Below are positions 1 to 13,000 of a stretch of 64,000 nt of DNA, one piece after another. Below the pieces are notes generated by a model. It searched no databases. It saw nothing but the letters and a program-made list of their open reading frames with translations, and had not been told where the DNA came from. The DNA is taken from assembly GCA_905116865.2 (NCBI GenBank), contig CAJHNH020008412.1, forward strand, positions 95,001 through 159,000, read 5' to 3'. The DNA is from Candidula unifasciata. Lineage: Eukaryota > Mollusca > Gastropoda > Stylommatophora > Geomitridae. The translations under genes and the position numbers were made by a program. Position 1 is the first letter of the stretch. Each line of letters opens with the position of its first letter.

Positions 1-1660
1 TAAGTTTAAGAGACTGGTCCAGTGTGAGGTATTTCTCCAATGTGAAAGACTGGTCCAGTGTGAGGTATTTCTCCAATGTGAAAGACTGGTCCAGTGTGAG
101 GTATTTCTCCAATGTGAAAGACTTGTCCAGTGTGATGGATTTGTCCAATGTGAAAGACTGGTCCAGTGTGAGGGATTTGTCCAATGTGAGAGACTGGTCC
201 AGTGTGAGGGATTTGTCCAATGTGAAAGAATGGTCCAGTGTGAGGGATTTGTCCAATGTGAGAGACTGGTCCAGTGTGAGGGATTTGTCCAATGTGAGAG
301 ACTGGTCCAGTTTGAGAGATTTGTCCAATGTGAGAGACTGGTCCAGTGTGAGGGATTTGTCCAATGTGAGAGACTGATCCAGTGTGAGGGATTTGTCCAA
401 TGTGAGAGATTGGTCCAGTGTGAGGGATTTGTCCAATGTGAGAGACTGGTCTAGTGTGAGCGATTTGTCCAATGTGAGAGACTGGTCTAGTGTAAGGGAT
501 TTGTTCAATGTGAGAGACTGGTCCAGTGTGAGGGATTTGTCCAATGTGAGAGACTGGTCCAGTGTGAGGGATTTGTCCAATGTGAGAGACTGGTCCAGTG
601 TGAGGGATTTCTCCAATGTGAAAGACTGGTCCAGTGTGTGGGATTTGTCCAATGTGAGAGACTGGTCCAGTGTGAAGGATTTGTCCAATGTGAGAGACTG
701 GTCCAGTGTGAGGGATTTGTCCAATGTGAGAGACTGGTCCAGTGTGAGGGATTTGTCTAATGTGAGAGACTGGTCCAGTGTGAGGGATTTGTCCAATGTG
801 AGAGACTGGTCCAGTGTGAGGGATTTGTCCAATGTGAGAGACTGGTCTAGTGTGAGGGATTTGTCCAATGTGAGATTGATCCAGTGTGAGGGATTTGTCC
901 AATGTGAAAGACTGGTCCAGTGTGAGGTATTTCTCCAATGTGAAAGACTTGTCCAGTGTGATGGATTTGTCCAATGTGAAAGACTGGTCCAGTGTGAGGT
1001 ATTTGTCCAATGTGAGAGACTGGTCCAGTGTGAGGGATTTGTCCAATGTGAAAGACTGGTCCAGTGTGAGGGATTTGTCCAATGTGAGAGACTGGTCCAG
1101 TGTAAGGGATTTGTCCAATGTGAGAGACTGGTCCAGTGTGAGAGATTTGTCCAATGTGAGCGACTGGTCCAGTGTGAGGGATTTGTCCAATGTGAAAGAC
1201 TGGTCCAGTGTGAGGGATTTGTCCAATGTGAGAGACTGGTCCAGTGTGAGGGATTTGTCCCATGTGAGAGACTGATCCAGTGTGAGGGATTTGTCCAATG
1301 TGAGAGACTGGTCTAGTGAAAGGGATTTGTCCAATGTGAGAGACTGGTCCAGTGTGAGGGATTTGTCCAATGTGAGAGACCGGTCCAGTGTGAGGGATTT
1401 GTCCAATGTGAGAGACTGGTCTAGTGTGAGGGATTTGTCCAATGTGAGATTGATCCAGTGTGAGGGATTTGTCCAATGTTAGAGACTGGTCCAGTGTGAG
1501 GGATTTGTCCAATGTGAGAGACTAGTCCAATGTGATCCTGGTCCAGTGTGAGGGATTTGTCCAATGTGAGAGACTAGTCCAATGTGATCCTGGTCCAGTG
1601 TGAGGGATTTGTCCAATGTGAGAGACTAGTCCAATGTGATCCATGTGTCCAATGTGAGAT
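1..1660. repeat. 36-bp minisatellite made of two diverged 18-mers
   Basis: Tandem array of about 46 dimers. The two alternating 18-base halves are gtccagtgtgagggattt and gtccaatgtgagagactg, which are themselves related, so the 36-bp unit is a higher-order repeat of an older 18-mer. The unit is a multiple of three, so both strands stay open for hundreds of codons, but there is no codon bias or domain, and I do not regard any of it as coding. The array continues past the left edge of the window. It lies downstream of the GLT1D1 stop codon. Confidence 0.95.
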
Positions 1661-2045
1661 TGATCCAGTGTAAGATAGAAAAAAAAAAAGCTAGTTTGGT
1701 ATAAGAGATTAGTCCAGTATAAGAGCCTGGGCCAGTAGTTTAGTGTGAGATATTGGTGCAGGTGACAAATTGGTGCAGAGTGAGAGGTTTGTTCACTGTG
1801 AGAGACTGGTCAAGTTAGATACTGGTTTAGTGTGAGAGATTGGTGCAGGGTGACAGACTGGTCAAGTTAGATACTGGTCCAGTGTGAGAGACTGGTGCAG
1901 GGTGAGAGACTGGTCAAGTTAGATACTAGTCCAGTGTGAGAGATTGGTGCAGGGTGAGAGACTGGTGCATAGTAAAAGACTGGATCAATTTGAGAGATTT
2001 GTCCAGTGTGAGAGATTGGTCAAGTTAGAAACTGGTTTAGTATAA
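1661..2045. repeat. Degenerate tail of the 18/36-bp array
   Basis: Irregular copies of gagagactggtcaagttaga and gagattggtgcagggtga style units with substitutions and length changes. This is the decayed edge expected when an array is homogenised mainly in its interior. Confidence 0.8.
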
Positions 2046-2409
2046 GACTGCCTGAGAAGCAAGGAGCCAACAACAGTCTGTACGCAAACAGACCATATCT
2101 TTAAAATGTTTGTGCATGTAATATAACATAACATAACATAACCCTTGACCCATCAAGTTCAAGAGGTGTACTGATGGAAGCACTAGCACATAAAACCTGC
2201 CAACTTTCTGTCTTCCGCTTGATGAGTAAGTGTATGATAACTTAGTCCTGTCCATTTCTTGATGTTGTCATTCCAGTTTCTTCTATGCATTCCTCTTCTT
2301 CGACTACCCACCAGTACATCCAATACTTGAGTCTGGAATAAGAAAAAAGTCCAGAAGTAGACAGTTTTGGCTTCTAAAGAAGATGATGGTCAACAGATTA
2401 TTGGGATAG

Positions 2410-2890
2410 TTACATATCTGGCACTTTGGGGCGTGTTGTGGCTGTATTCTGTTTAGATGTCCATTGAGTGGAATATGTTTTGTTCAGAGCCTGAAGATGG
2501 TGGCTGGTCCCTCCTTGTTGGTTCATGCTGTCGTAAGGATCAAGGTCAGCAATACATCTATAAACCTCTCTTCCAGTATCTCCCATGGCCCATCTGTTCA
2601 GCCAAGTCTCTTTGTTTACAGCAATTATATGTGCTTATTACTGTCTGTAGGGTTGTCGGTGTGGGTGGTTGATCTTGTGTTGCTTCTTTTTTTTTTGGCC
2701 AGTCTGTCATTACCTGGTGTGCCGGGGTGGCCTGGAATCCACTGCATCCCTTTTCTGATGTTGTATGAGATAATGAGCTGATCAGCATCCAGAATTATCT
2801 TGGCTATGTCAGTTCTGCAACGTTCACTGCCCTCCAGATCTTGAAGAGTGGACACTGAATCAGTGAAGAACACCAGCTGCAAACATTGGC
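2410..2890 (-). mobile_element. Non-LTR retrotransposon fragment, RNase H domain
   Basis: The minus strand reads an RNase H-like segment: FFTDSVSTLQDLEG, then about 30 residues later MQWIPGHPGTPGNDRLAKKK. These match the TDS...LQALE and WIPGHxGIxGNExAD blocks of the RNase H domain in Jockey/I-type LINEs. The downstream lysine-rich residues replace the usual ADxLAKxG, so the copy has decayed. No intact RT is attached. Known: this domain degrades the RNA strand of RNA:DNA hybrids during retrotransposition. Inferred: a dead, truncated copy. Confidence 0.75.
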
Positions 2891-2894
2891 GAAA

Positions 2895-3230
2895 AGTTAT
2901 GCGTGTTCAACCAACTCCGTACTTTAGTCTTGCCCCAGAACCTGAGTGTGGCATGCACATCTGTTTTACAGATCTGGTTTAGTTGTATGCAGAGTTGTTT
3001 TTGGTACCTTGCCTCTCAAGTAGATGTACTCCAACTTCAAAGGATGTCCTCAGTTAGTGGACTCCTACGACAAACTTGTTCTTGTGGTACCTTGTCTCTC
3101 ACGAAGATGTACTCCAACTTCAAAGGATGTCCCCAGTTGGTGGACTCCTACGACATGCATGTTGGGAAAGCAGTGGGTCTATTCTTGTTTTCCCCACAAT
3201 GGGGCCCCAGAACTCATACGGGAAGATATA
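2895..3230 (-). mobile_element. AAG-tailed SINE copy with internal duplication
   Basis: A member of the most abundant dispersed repeat here. Read on its sense (minus) strand, it begins near ggggccccattgtgggg, passes the block around gcaaggtaccaaaaac and the block gttctggggcaagactaaag, and runs toward an AAG-type tail. A segment of about 80 bases, from ggtaccttg to tacgacaaac, is tandemly duplicated within this copy (about 3012-3090 and 3090-3160). Other copies are listed separately. Confidence 0.75.
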
Positions 3231-3728
3231 TGTTTTCAAATGTGAATTTTTATATCTTGACAGTCAAACTGAACAACCTATCCAGGCCTGGAACCAAGAA
3301 CAGAAGGGATCGTTTGAAGAAGACACAAAACCGCACATCACGGACAAATTCTAACAAACCCGAGAGCAAACCCCGACCATCTAGCTCTGAGCGAACATCC
3401 AAATCTCGACAAGGGAAATAATTAATAATCTCAAATATCATGTACATTCTAATTTTTTTTTTTATACACAAGCTGTCTGCTTTTATGAAAAAGTCATACT
3501 TGTAAAACAGTGAATGCCAAACTAACATAATATATTCAATAGTTTTTTTTTCTTCTAGATTTATTTTACAAGTTTCAATAAAAACTACTAAATAAATATA
3601 ACAAAAGATATCAAACAGACCTAAATAAAATAAAATAATTAGAACAATAAATGTTTAAACTACAAATTATTAACAATTCACATATCAAAATTAGAATTAA
3701 ATATTCACTGTACTGGTTCCTGTGCACC
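3231..3728. other. AT-rich unique sequence, no feature seen
   Basis: AT-rich stretch with several A and T runs. It has no supported exon, RNA gene or tandem repeat. A short frame continuing out of the SINE to about 3421 has no recognisable similarity. Confidence 0.5.
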
Positions 3729-4025
3729 CATTTTTTTTTTTGGGGGGGGGGGGGGGGGGGCCTCACTGCCCCTAACCAGTAAGTGGTAAAGGTGACGTGC
3801 TCACTGCCCCCTAACCAGTAAGTGGTAAAGGTGACGTATCAGGTGTATGTCCTTCAAAGTTGTAGTGCATCTGCTTGAGAATCAATAAACCAACAGTCTG
3901 CATATAAATAAGACAGATCTTTAAAAGAGATATGCACACAAAACTCAAGTTCTAGAAAAATATCAACATCCAGATGTAGGCGAACAATGAGAACTTTCAA
4001 CTGAGTTCAAAACAGATGCTAAAAA
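3729..4025 (+). mobile_element. AAG-tailed SINE copy with T11-G19 tract
   Basis: Same SINE family in plus orientation. The 5' part carries 11 T followed by 19 G (3731-3760) where other copies read gtggggaaaacaagaatag. A 45-base piece around ctcactgccccctaaccag is duplicated (3762-3840). The body then follows with accaacagtctgcatata, aacacaaaactcaagttcta and gaactttc. Confidence 0.7.
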
Positions 4026-5884
4026 GAATTCAAAATAATACATAATTAGTCAGTTTTGTAGGAGAAAAAAACCCAGCAACAATCACTAGAAATATGATGC
4101 CCCATTGTGTGAGCATATGTCAAACTTTGTAGTCGGTCATTAAACACTGTGTGAAAATAGCATTGGTTACCTCAGAAGATAAAATTTTTTGGTAATTACA
4201 TATCTGGAATTGATTGGCACTAGTAGAAATGTACAACACATCTATAGTTGCTGCTCTTGGCACCTTTCCAGACAACAACGTTATATTGTGCTATGGGAAG
4301 TCATGGCGGTCTCAGCCAGTGATGATGGCAAGTGTGACTAGAAAGACCCACCCAAGTTATGAAGAACCATCAAATGTATTTAGTGTACTCAGACGCTCAG
4401 CTCTCAACCAGTTTTTCCTCTGTCTGACACAGATACAGTACACTTTTTTTTGTTAACCCACATTTTCTCTCTCTCTCTCTCTATGAACATTTAGTTTTTG
4501 ACTTGATTAAGCATGTAGACAAGTTTCACTGTTCCATTTGACGATAAAACTGTGATTCGTGCATACCCTATCACAGGTATCAGACCACATGCATGTCGAA
4601 CAGAGAAAACGGGGTGTGGGGGTGGAGGCGGGGAGATTAAATCCAGTTTAAGAGAATAATAATAATAATTATGCACTGCACTGATACATTATAAAATATT
4701 AAAATCAAATAAAAAATTGTAATGACTATCTTTAATGAGAATTTCTACATGTGGTTAAAGAAGGCTTTTCAGCCTCTTTATAAAATTATATATTACTAGA
4801 TTTACCGGCCCAGGATGGTGGGAGAAAGTTTTATTCTTAACTTGGTCTCCACTGCTGTCCTATATGTAGTAGAAACTTCACAGAGGAACGAACGCAACAC
4901 GAGCTTCCCTCTATCTGACGCAGCACTTTTATTTTTAAACCTGCATATTTCTCTCTCTCTCTTTCTGAGCATTTACAAGACAGAACAATTGGTAATGTGA
5001 ATAAAATCAAACTACAAATGTATAATAAAAAGACAGCGCTTCTGAATGAAGAGAGAGGGAGAGAGAGAGATGTCACCGAATTTTAATGACAGGAAAGAAA
5101 AACCAATGAATTTCAAAATTAAACATATAATATAAAAACAATACCCACAAAAGTCATGGAAGACAAAGGTCCAATATAACATTCTACTTTGGTATTGACT
5201 TGCTTTTTGATCACTGTTCAAATACTTCTTCAAAAATAAATCTGCTACAAAATTCTGCCAGTCCAAGTTTAAAATAATTAGACCTCAATAGTTTATGTTA
5301 ACACAAACGATCATAATTTAGACAACATCACAGAGCAGCAAAAGCCACAGCATAAAAATCTCTCAAATGTATAGGAATATAATTACAACATATTAAACGT
5401 ACAAAGTCATGTTGATGAACAGTCTCTGGTATATGCTCTCAGCAGTCATTTTATACGGCGCTTTTTTTCCCAAATGATTTTGTTTTATACCACGTGTTTA
5501 CATGGTGTTTTAAAATGAATTGATTTGAGATATTAAAATGTGAATCTATATGGTGATTTTGATTATGATTTTATATGTTGTTTTTAAATACAATTTTATA
5601 TAGGGGTTCTAAATATGAGTGTATATGGTGGTTTTAAATATGATTTTATATGGTGGTGGTATTAAAAAAGATTTTATATGAGATTCTAAGGAATTTTAGA
5701 TGTGCTTTTTGGAACTAAATCAATGTATGATTACGTGTGTAGCACCACTTATTTTATACATAATACTACTAAATAAAAATACTAAAATCATCAAAATATG
5801 TCTAGCTAGAGAAAGTTGATCAAATTAGGGACCACAGAAACCAGCCAGGCTGAAATGTGCACCCCCACCAAGTGGAATGTGTTG
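4026..5884. other. Unannotated AT-rich intergenic DNA
   Basis: No exon or domain recognised. It holds short CT microsatellites near 4465-4485 and 4955-4970. Two segments (4380-4500 and 4880-4990) look related to each other, both around ctctgtctgac(a/g)cagnac...tctctctctctct. They are probably two copies of an unidentified dispersed repeat. From 5450 to 5700 there is an imprecise repeat of atatggtggttttaaatatgattttat. Confidence 0.5.
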
Positions 5885-5892
5885 TCCTAGAT

Positions 5893-6078
5893 CAGGGCTT
5901 GTCAACTGTCGGTCCGCTGGCCAGATTTAGCCTGTGCAGACCTGGCAAGTGGCCCATGGAATAATGCTCAGTTTATTGCATTAGTGATCTGTCTATTCTG
6001 GGGGCTTGGACCTTTGGCCCACGAAGATCCTCTCTTTCAGCATGTAAGCCCCCAAGCAAACCTAGTTGAATAGCCCTG
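5893..6078. mobile_element. hAT-type MITE with 8-bp target duplication
   Basis: A 186-bp non-coding element with terminal inverted repeats. The left end is CAGGGCTTGTCAACT and the complement of the right end is CAGGGCTATTCAACT (13 of 15 identical). It is flanked by 8-bp direct repeats, TCCTAGAT at 5885-5892 and TACTAGAT at 6079-6086 (7 of 8). An 8-bp TSD with a central CTAG and a CAG(G)G terminus is the hAT superfamily signature. The interior carries no transposase, so it would depend on an autonomous hAT elsewhere. Confidence 0.85.
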
Positions 6079-6199
6079 TACTAGATAATAATAATGGGCA
6101 GACAAATTATTTTGATTCAAAAATTTTAGGGAATAAAACTGCTACAGCCAAATGTCAACCTATCGGAAAAATCATCTGATATGTTGAATTCATTGTCAG

Positions 6200-6610
6200 A
6201 AATGAGTACATTTGTCCAGGATAATTATGTAAATACCCATTTGTCCAGGATAACTGTTTAAACACCAATTTGGCCAGGATAACTGTGTAAACACCCATTT
6301 GTTCAGGACAATGTAAACACCTATTTGTTCAGGATGACAATGAAAACACCCATTTGTCCAGGATAAATATGGAAATACCCATTTGTTCAGGATGACAATG
6401 AAAACACCCATTTGTCCAGGATAACTATGTAAACACCCATTTGTCCAGGATAACTATGAAAACACCCATTTGTCAAGGATAACTATGAAAACACCCATTT
6501 GTCAAGGATAACTATGAAAACACCCATTTGTCAAGGATAACTATGAAAACATCTATTTGTCTATGATAACTATGAAAACACCCATTTGTCAAGGATAACT
6601 ATGAAAACAA
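6200..6610. repeat. 29-bp minisatellite
   Basis: About 14 units built on acacccatttgtcca plus ggataactatgaaa. It lies 240 bp beyond the GLT1D1 stop codon, within or just past its probable 3' untranslated region. The units are imperfect (gtcaagga, gttcagga and gtccagga variants) and frames are short. Confidence 0.9.
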
Positions 6611-6850
6611 CATAACAATTCTGGGTAAAAATTTGATTTGATCTTGTACTGAAGTCATCAATCATTTGTTCAGATCAGATCTGTGTTAACAATATTTTTT
6701 TGATCTTGTACTAAGTCAACAATCATATGCTCAGGTCAGATCTTTGCTTCAGCATCTATTTGTTCAGGATAATCCTGGAGTGACAGTGTGTTTTTGATCT
6801 TGTTTCAGTGTAACATTTACACAACCCTTCTTTTAATTGATCTCATCTGA

Positions 6851-7063
6851 TCACAAATCTGTCTCCAAATATATGTTGCCAATAGAATCTGCCGAATGGC
6901 AGCCTGTCTCAATGTCTTGAAGACACTGTCTCAGGAGGCTGGCATAAGCCTGTCGTTCTAGCTGAAGATTGTGGTAAGCATGCACATAGTCCCTGGCATT
7001 TCTGGTCAAGTCAGTAAGCACTTTGTTGTTGCCGAGCAGCTCTTCTGCTTTCTCCAGAAAAGT
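6851..7063 (-). CDS. GLT1D1: GLT1D1 coding exon 10 with stop codon
   Basis: Acceptor attctttatcag at 7064. It encodes the last 70 residues: KAEELLGNNKVL, NARDYVHAYHNLQLERQAY (the family 'ngReYVr.YHswq.Er..Y') and a C-terminal tail ending ETDL. TGA at 6851-6853. The tail after LLRQCLQD is longer than in vertebrates. No AATAAA signal is obvious within 200 bp downstream. Confidence 0.92.
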   Translation of the reverse strand, partial: TFLEKAEELLGNNKVLTDLTRNARDYVHAYHNLQLERQAYASLLRQCLQDIETGCHSADSIGNIYLETDL

Positions 7064-10000
7064 CTGATAAAGAATAATTCATTGTTTTATGTACAGATAA
7101 CATACAAACACAAACAATGACATATAAACATTTACTGATTCAATACAACAGACAAATATAAATATGTATTCTTTTGCGTGGTTAGCATATCCTGCTGCCA
7201 TATCTGCAGCTTTCAACTCAACACCGCTTATTTCAGCAATCCCTTAATAATTTGTCTGTTTCAACAGCGTGTTGTCAACTCTGTCACCCCAAGACGCTAT
7301 GAACAGGGTGATTCCTCATTGCCATAAATGCTGTTTACACAGCATTTCAGCTGTGGCATGTCCCTGAGAAGCCTAGTTAACAGCACTTCTGCTTTGTCAT
7401 GTCCCTGAGAAGCCTTGTTAACAGCACTTCTGCTGTCTCATGTCCCTGAAAAGCCTAGTTAACAGCACTTCAGTTTTGTCATGTCCCTGAGAAGCCTAGT
7501 TAACAGCACTTCTGCTGTGGCATGTCCCTGAGAAGCCTAGTTAACAGCACTTCAGCTTTGTCATGTCCCTGAGAAGCCTAGTTAACAGCACTTCAGCTTT
7601 GTCATGTCCCGGAGAAGCCTAGTTAACAGCACTTCAGCTTTTTCATGTCCCGGAGAAGCCTAGTTAACAGCACTTCAGCTTTGTCATGTCCCTGAGAAGC
7701 CTAGTTAACAGCACTTCTGCTGTGGCATGTCCCTGAGAAGCCTAGTTAATAGCATTAGGTTATGTTTGCACCTGCGCAGAATTTCTCAGGTCTGAATATG
7801 AATACATTAACTAAAATAATAGTGGAGTTTTTCTTGATACAGTCTTGATAACCTTTAGAAAACGTCTGTTCAGTGTATGGATTATTTACAACACACTGAA
7901 CAGATGTTTGCTAAAAGTGATCGAGGCTGTACCAATAAAATATAGTGAGTGGGAGGTGGGGTTTATTTTAGTAAGTTGCATATCCTTGACAGGACATTGC
8001 AGAACCAACCCTAGCATTTGTGTGTGTGTGTGGTTTCTGTGGCTTTTTTCCAGGCAAATTTTATATTCAGTAGTTTGCCACTGCCCCTGAACGGTCAGCT
8101 CTCAGTACCAGGGTCGAAACTAACAGAAGACAAATCATCCGCAGCAAAAAATACCAGCACTCCAGCATTACGTTTGCAACGCCCAAGCCACAGGCGTGTT
8201 TAAAGCCCCTTTTACATTTTAATTTTCAAAAAGCATTATTAGTGACCTGTGTCGAATGGTTGCCTTTGTAAGGAATTCTCACGGGTGCCTGTCTTTTTAA
8301 AGAGAAACTCCACAAAGGCAAACCCTACAACAGCATGATGTGCCTACTGTCGAGGCAGCGAAAAGAAGAACCTTCTATCTCCTTAGACACCAAAAAGAGG
8401 AAGTGAATAAAAAGAAGAAGGGATAAATATTTTGTCAGATAATTAACTACATGCAGACAAAAACATATCTCTCTCCTTCTGCACTTGCCCTGAGAAAGGT
8501 CGCACATTGCGTTGTGGTTTACAACTAGGCTACAATGCCTGTGACATGGTGTAATCAAATATACATAATATAAAAATATGAATATAATATCTAGAACATT
8601 AAAACCCTAACAATTTAGGAACAGAAAATGTAAAGGACCCTTTTCCATGCCATGTGGACGGACATACAGTAGTATACCTATATTTTATAGACCAATCAGC
8701 ACTCAGTAGGTGACCTAGTCAACAACACAATGGCCACTTTTACTTCCCATGACTTTACCTGCTACCCATTTTAGGCTGGGTCGCCACAGCAGCCAAGGTC
8801 ATTTTAGAAAAAAAAAATCTGGCTTGATGCAGCTTTGAATCTACGGCCGCCAAACAAAACCCCATCCCTCAATATAAAAAATGTGTTTAACAAAAAAACA
8901 AATTTGAAAAAAAAAAAGGAAAAATACATTTTATATATTTAAAATCAAGAATACAACCTCTGGTGAATCAAACAAATGGCCAGTGTGGCTATCGCTGATA
9001 ATGGCTTTGTTTGCTGGACAGTCTCTGGCAAGTACGGGAATTCCCAGATGCATGGCCTGACAAATTGAAATGATCAGATTTCTTTCAATACTAATATAAT
9101 AAAATAAGATATGAATATTTGGAGAGCCTAATTCCACATAAAAAATTAGAATTATCTAATTTATACATACTCAACCCTAATATAAACCTGGACAATAATT
9201 AAAATTATGTCCAAATACAGCATTAGAGAAATGGATAAAGAAAAAGACAGGTCATAGTTCATTGAAATAAAAAACATCAAATACAGTTTATAGAGTGACA
9301 GTGAAAGAAAAGAGAGTTCTCATTAATGAAAAAATAAGACAAAAGCAACGTTTCAGGCGATTGAAAAGAATTTCACCTTACCCAAAAAAAATACTGAAGA
9401 GAAATGCTGAGAGAAGGTGAGCGAGCGGTCGAAAATATCACAAGTGGATAAATAACATCAAGAAAAAGCAAAGGCAAAAAAACAAAAAGCTGGAGATCCA
9501 TTGTAGCTATCTGGCGATCCATTGTAGCCATCTGGCAATCCATTGTAGCCATCTGGTGATCCATTGTAGCAATCTGGCGATCCATTGTAGCCATCTGATG
9601 ATCCATTGAAGCCATCTGGTGATTCACTGTAGCCATCTGGCGATCCATTGTAGCCATCTGGTGATCCATTGTAGCCATCTGGTGATCCATTATAGCAATC
9701 TGGCGATCCATTGTAGCCATCTGGTGATCCATTGTAGCCATCTGGTGATCCATTGTAGCCATCTGGTGATCCACTGTAGCCATCTGGTGATCCAGTGTAG
9801 CCAGCTGATGATCCATTGTAGCCATCTGGCAATCCATTGTAGCCATCTGGCTATCCATTGTAGCCATCTGGTGATCCACTATAGCCATCTGGCGATCCAG
9901 TGTAGCCAGCTGATGATCCAATGTAGCCATCTGGTGATCTATTGTAGCTAATCTTCTTTCTGGAGACTGCCCATGATGGTTTGTAGCCAAGCATGTGTCT

Positions 10001-13000
10001 ACTTCTAGTCTAGCCATACACATTTTTACCTCTAGCACACATGCCTACCTCCAGAACAGCCAAACACATGCCTTCTTCTAGCGCAGCCACATACATGCCT
10101 ACCTCTAGTATGACCACACACATGCTTACCTCTAGTATAGCCACACACATGCCTACCTCTAGTATAGCCATTTAAAAACCTTCTGACAGTCACACACATG
10201 CCTACCTCTAGCATAGCCCCACACATGCCTACCTCTAGTACAGCCACACACATGCCTACCTCTAGTACAGCCACACACATGCCTACCTCTAGTACAGCCA
10301 AACACATGCCTACCTCTAGTACAAACACATGCCTACCTCTAGTACAGCCAAACACACGCCTACCTCTAGTTTAGTCAAACACACGCCTACCTCTAGTACA
10401 GCCAAACACAAGCCTACCTCTAGTACAGCCAAACACATGCCTACCTCTAGTATAGCCAAATACATGCCTACCTCTAGTACAGCGAAACACATGCCTACCT
10501 CTAGTACAGCCACACACATGCCTATCTCTAGTACAGCCACACATGCACCTACCTATAGTACAGCCAAATACGCGCCTACCTCTAGTACAGCCAAACACAC
10601 GCCTACCTCTAGTACAGCCAAACACATGCCTACCTCTAGAACAGCCAAACACATGCCTACCTCTAGTAAAGCTAAACACATGCCTACCTCTAGTACAGCC
10701 ACACACATGCCTTTCTCTAGTACAGCCACACACACGCCTAACTCTAGTACAGCCAAACACACGCCTACCTCTAGTACAGCCAAACACATGCCTACCTCTA
10801 GTACAGCCAAACATATGCCTACCTCTAGTACAAACACATGCCTACCTCTAGTACAGCCAAACACACGCCTACTTCTAGTATAGCCAAACACACGCCTACC
10901 TCTAGTATAGCCAAACACACGCCTACCTCTAGTATAGCCAAACACATGCCTACCTCTAGTACAGCCAAACACATGCCTACCTCTAGTACAGCCAAACACA
11001 TGCCTACCTCTAGTACAGCCGAACACACGCCTACCTCTAGTACAGCCAAACACACGCCTACGTCTAGTAAAGCCAAACACACGCCTACCTCTAGTATAGC
11101 CAAACACATGCCATCCTCTAGTACAGCAAAACACATGCCTACCTCTAATATAGCCAAACACACGCCTATCTCTAGTATAGCCAAACACCTGCCTACCTCT
11201 AGTATAGGCAAACGCATGCCTACCTCTATACAGCCAAACACATGCCTACCTCTAGTACAGCCAAAAACATGCCTACCTCTAGTACAGCCAAATACAAGCC
11301 TACCTCTAGTACAGCCAAACACAAGCCTACCTCTAGTACAGCCAAACACATGCCTACCTCTAGTACAGCCAAACACATATTTACCTCTAGTACAGCCAAA
11401 CACATGCCCACCTCTGGTATAGGCAAACACATGCCTACCTCTAGTATAGCCAAATACATGCCACCCTCTAGTACAGAAAACACATGCCTACCTCTAGTAC
11501 AGCGAAACACATGCCTACCTCTAGTACAGCCACACACACGCCTACCTCTAGTACAGCCAAACACACACCTACCTCTAGTACAGCCAAACACATGCCTACC
11601 CCTAGTACAGCCAAACATATGCCTACCTCTAGTAAAAACACATACCTACCTCTAGTACAGCCAAACACATGCCTACCTCTGGTATAGCCAAACACACGCC
11701 TACCTCTAGTATAGCCAAACACATGCCTATCTCTAATATAGCCAAACACATGCCTACCTCTAATATAGCCAAACACCTGCCTATCTCTAGTATAGCCAAA
11801 CACCTGCCTACCTCTAGTATAGCCAAACACCTGCCTACCTCTAGTACAGCCAAACACATGCCTACCTCTAGTACAGCCAAACACATGACTACCTCTAGTA
11901 CAGCCAAACACATGCCTACCTCTAGTACAGCCAAACACATGACTACCTCTAGTACAGCCAAACACATGCCTACCTCTAGTATAGCCAAACACATGCCTAC
12001 CTCTAGTACAGCCAAACACATGACTACCTCTAGTACAGCCAAACACATGCCTACCTCTAGTACAGCCAAACACCTGCCTACCTCTAGTACAGCCAAACAC
12101 CTGCCTACCTCTAGTACAGCCAAACACACGCCTACCTCTAGTAAAGCCAAACACACGCCTACCTCTATTATAGCCAAACACATGCCATTCTCTAGTACAG
12201 CAAAACACATGCCTACCTCTATTATAGCCAAACACACGCCTATCTCTAGTATAGCCAAACACCTGCCTACCTCTAGTATAGGCAAACACATGCCTACCTC
12301 TATACAGCCAAACACATGCCTACCTCTAGTACAGCCAAACACATGCCTACCTCTATTACAGCCAAACACAAGCCTACCTCTAGTACAGCCAAACACAAGC
12401 CTACCTCTAGTACAGCCAAACACATATCTACCTCTAGTACAGCCAAACACATGCCTACCTCTGGTATAGCCAAACACACGCCTACCTCTAGTATAGCCAA
12501 ATACATGCCACCCTCTAGTACAGAAAACACATGCCTACCTCTAGTACAGCCAAACACATGCCTACCTCTAGTATAGCCAAACACATGCCTACCTCTAGTA
12601 CAGCCAAACACCTGCCTACCTCTAGTACAGCCAAACACCTGCCTACCTCTAGTACAGCCAAACACACGCCTACCTCTAGTAAAGCCAAACACACGCCTAC
12701 CTCTATTATAGCCAAACACATGCCATTCTCTAGTACAGCAAAACACATGCCTACCTCTATTATAGCCAAACACACGCCTATCTCTAGTATAGCCAAACAC
12801 CTGCCTACCTCTAGTATAGGCAAACACATGCCTACCTCTATACAGCCAAACACATGCCTACCTCTAGTACAGCCAAACACATGCCTACCTCTATTACAGC
12901 CAAACACAAGCCTACCTCTAGTACAGCCAAACACAAGCCTACCTCTAGTACAGCCAAACACATATCTACCTCTAGTACAGCCAAACACATGCCTACCTCT

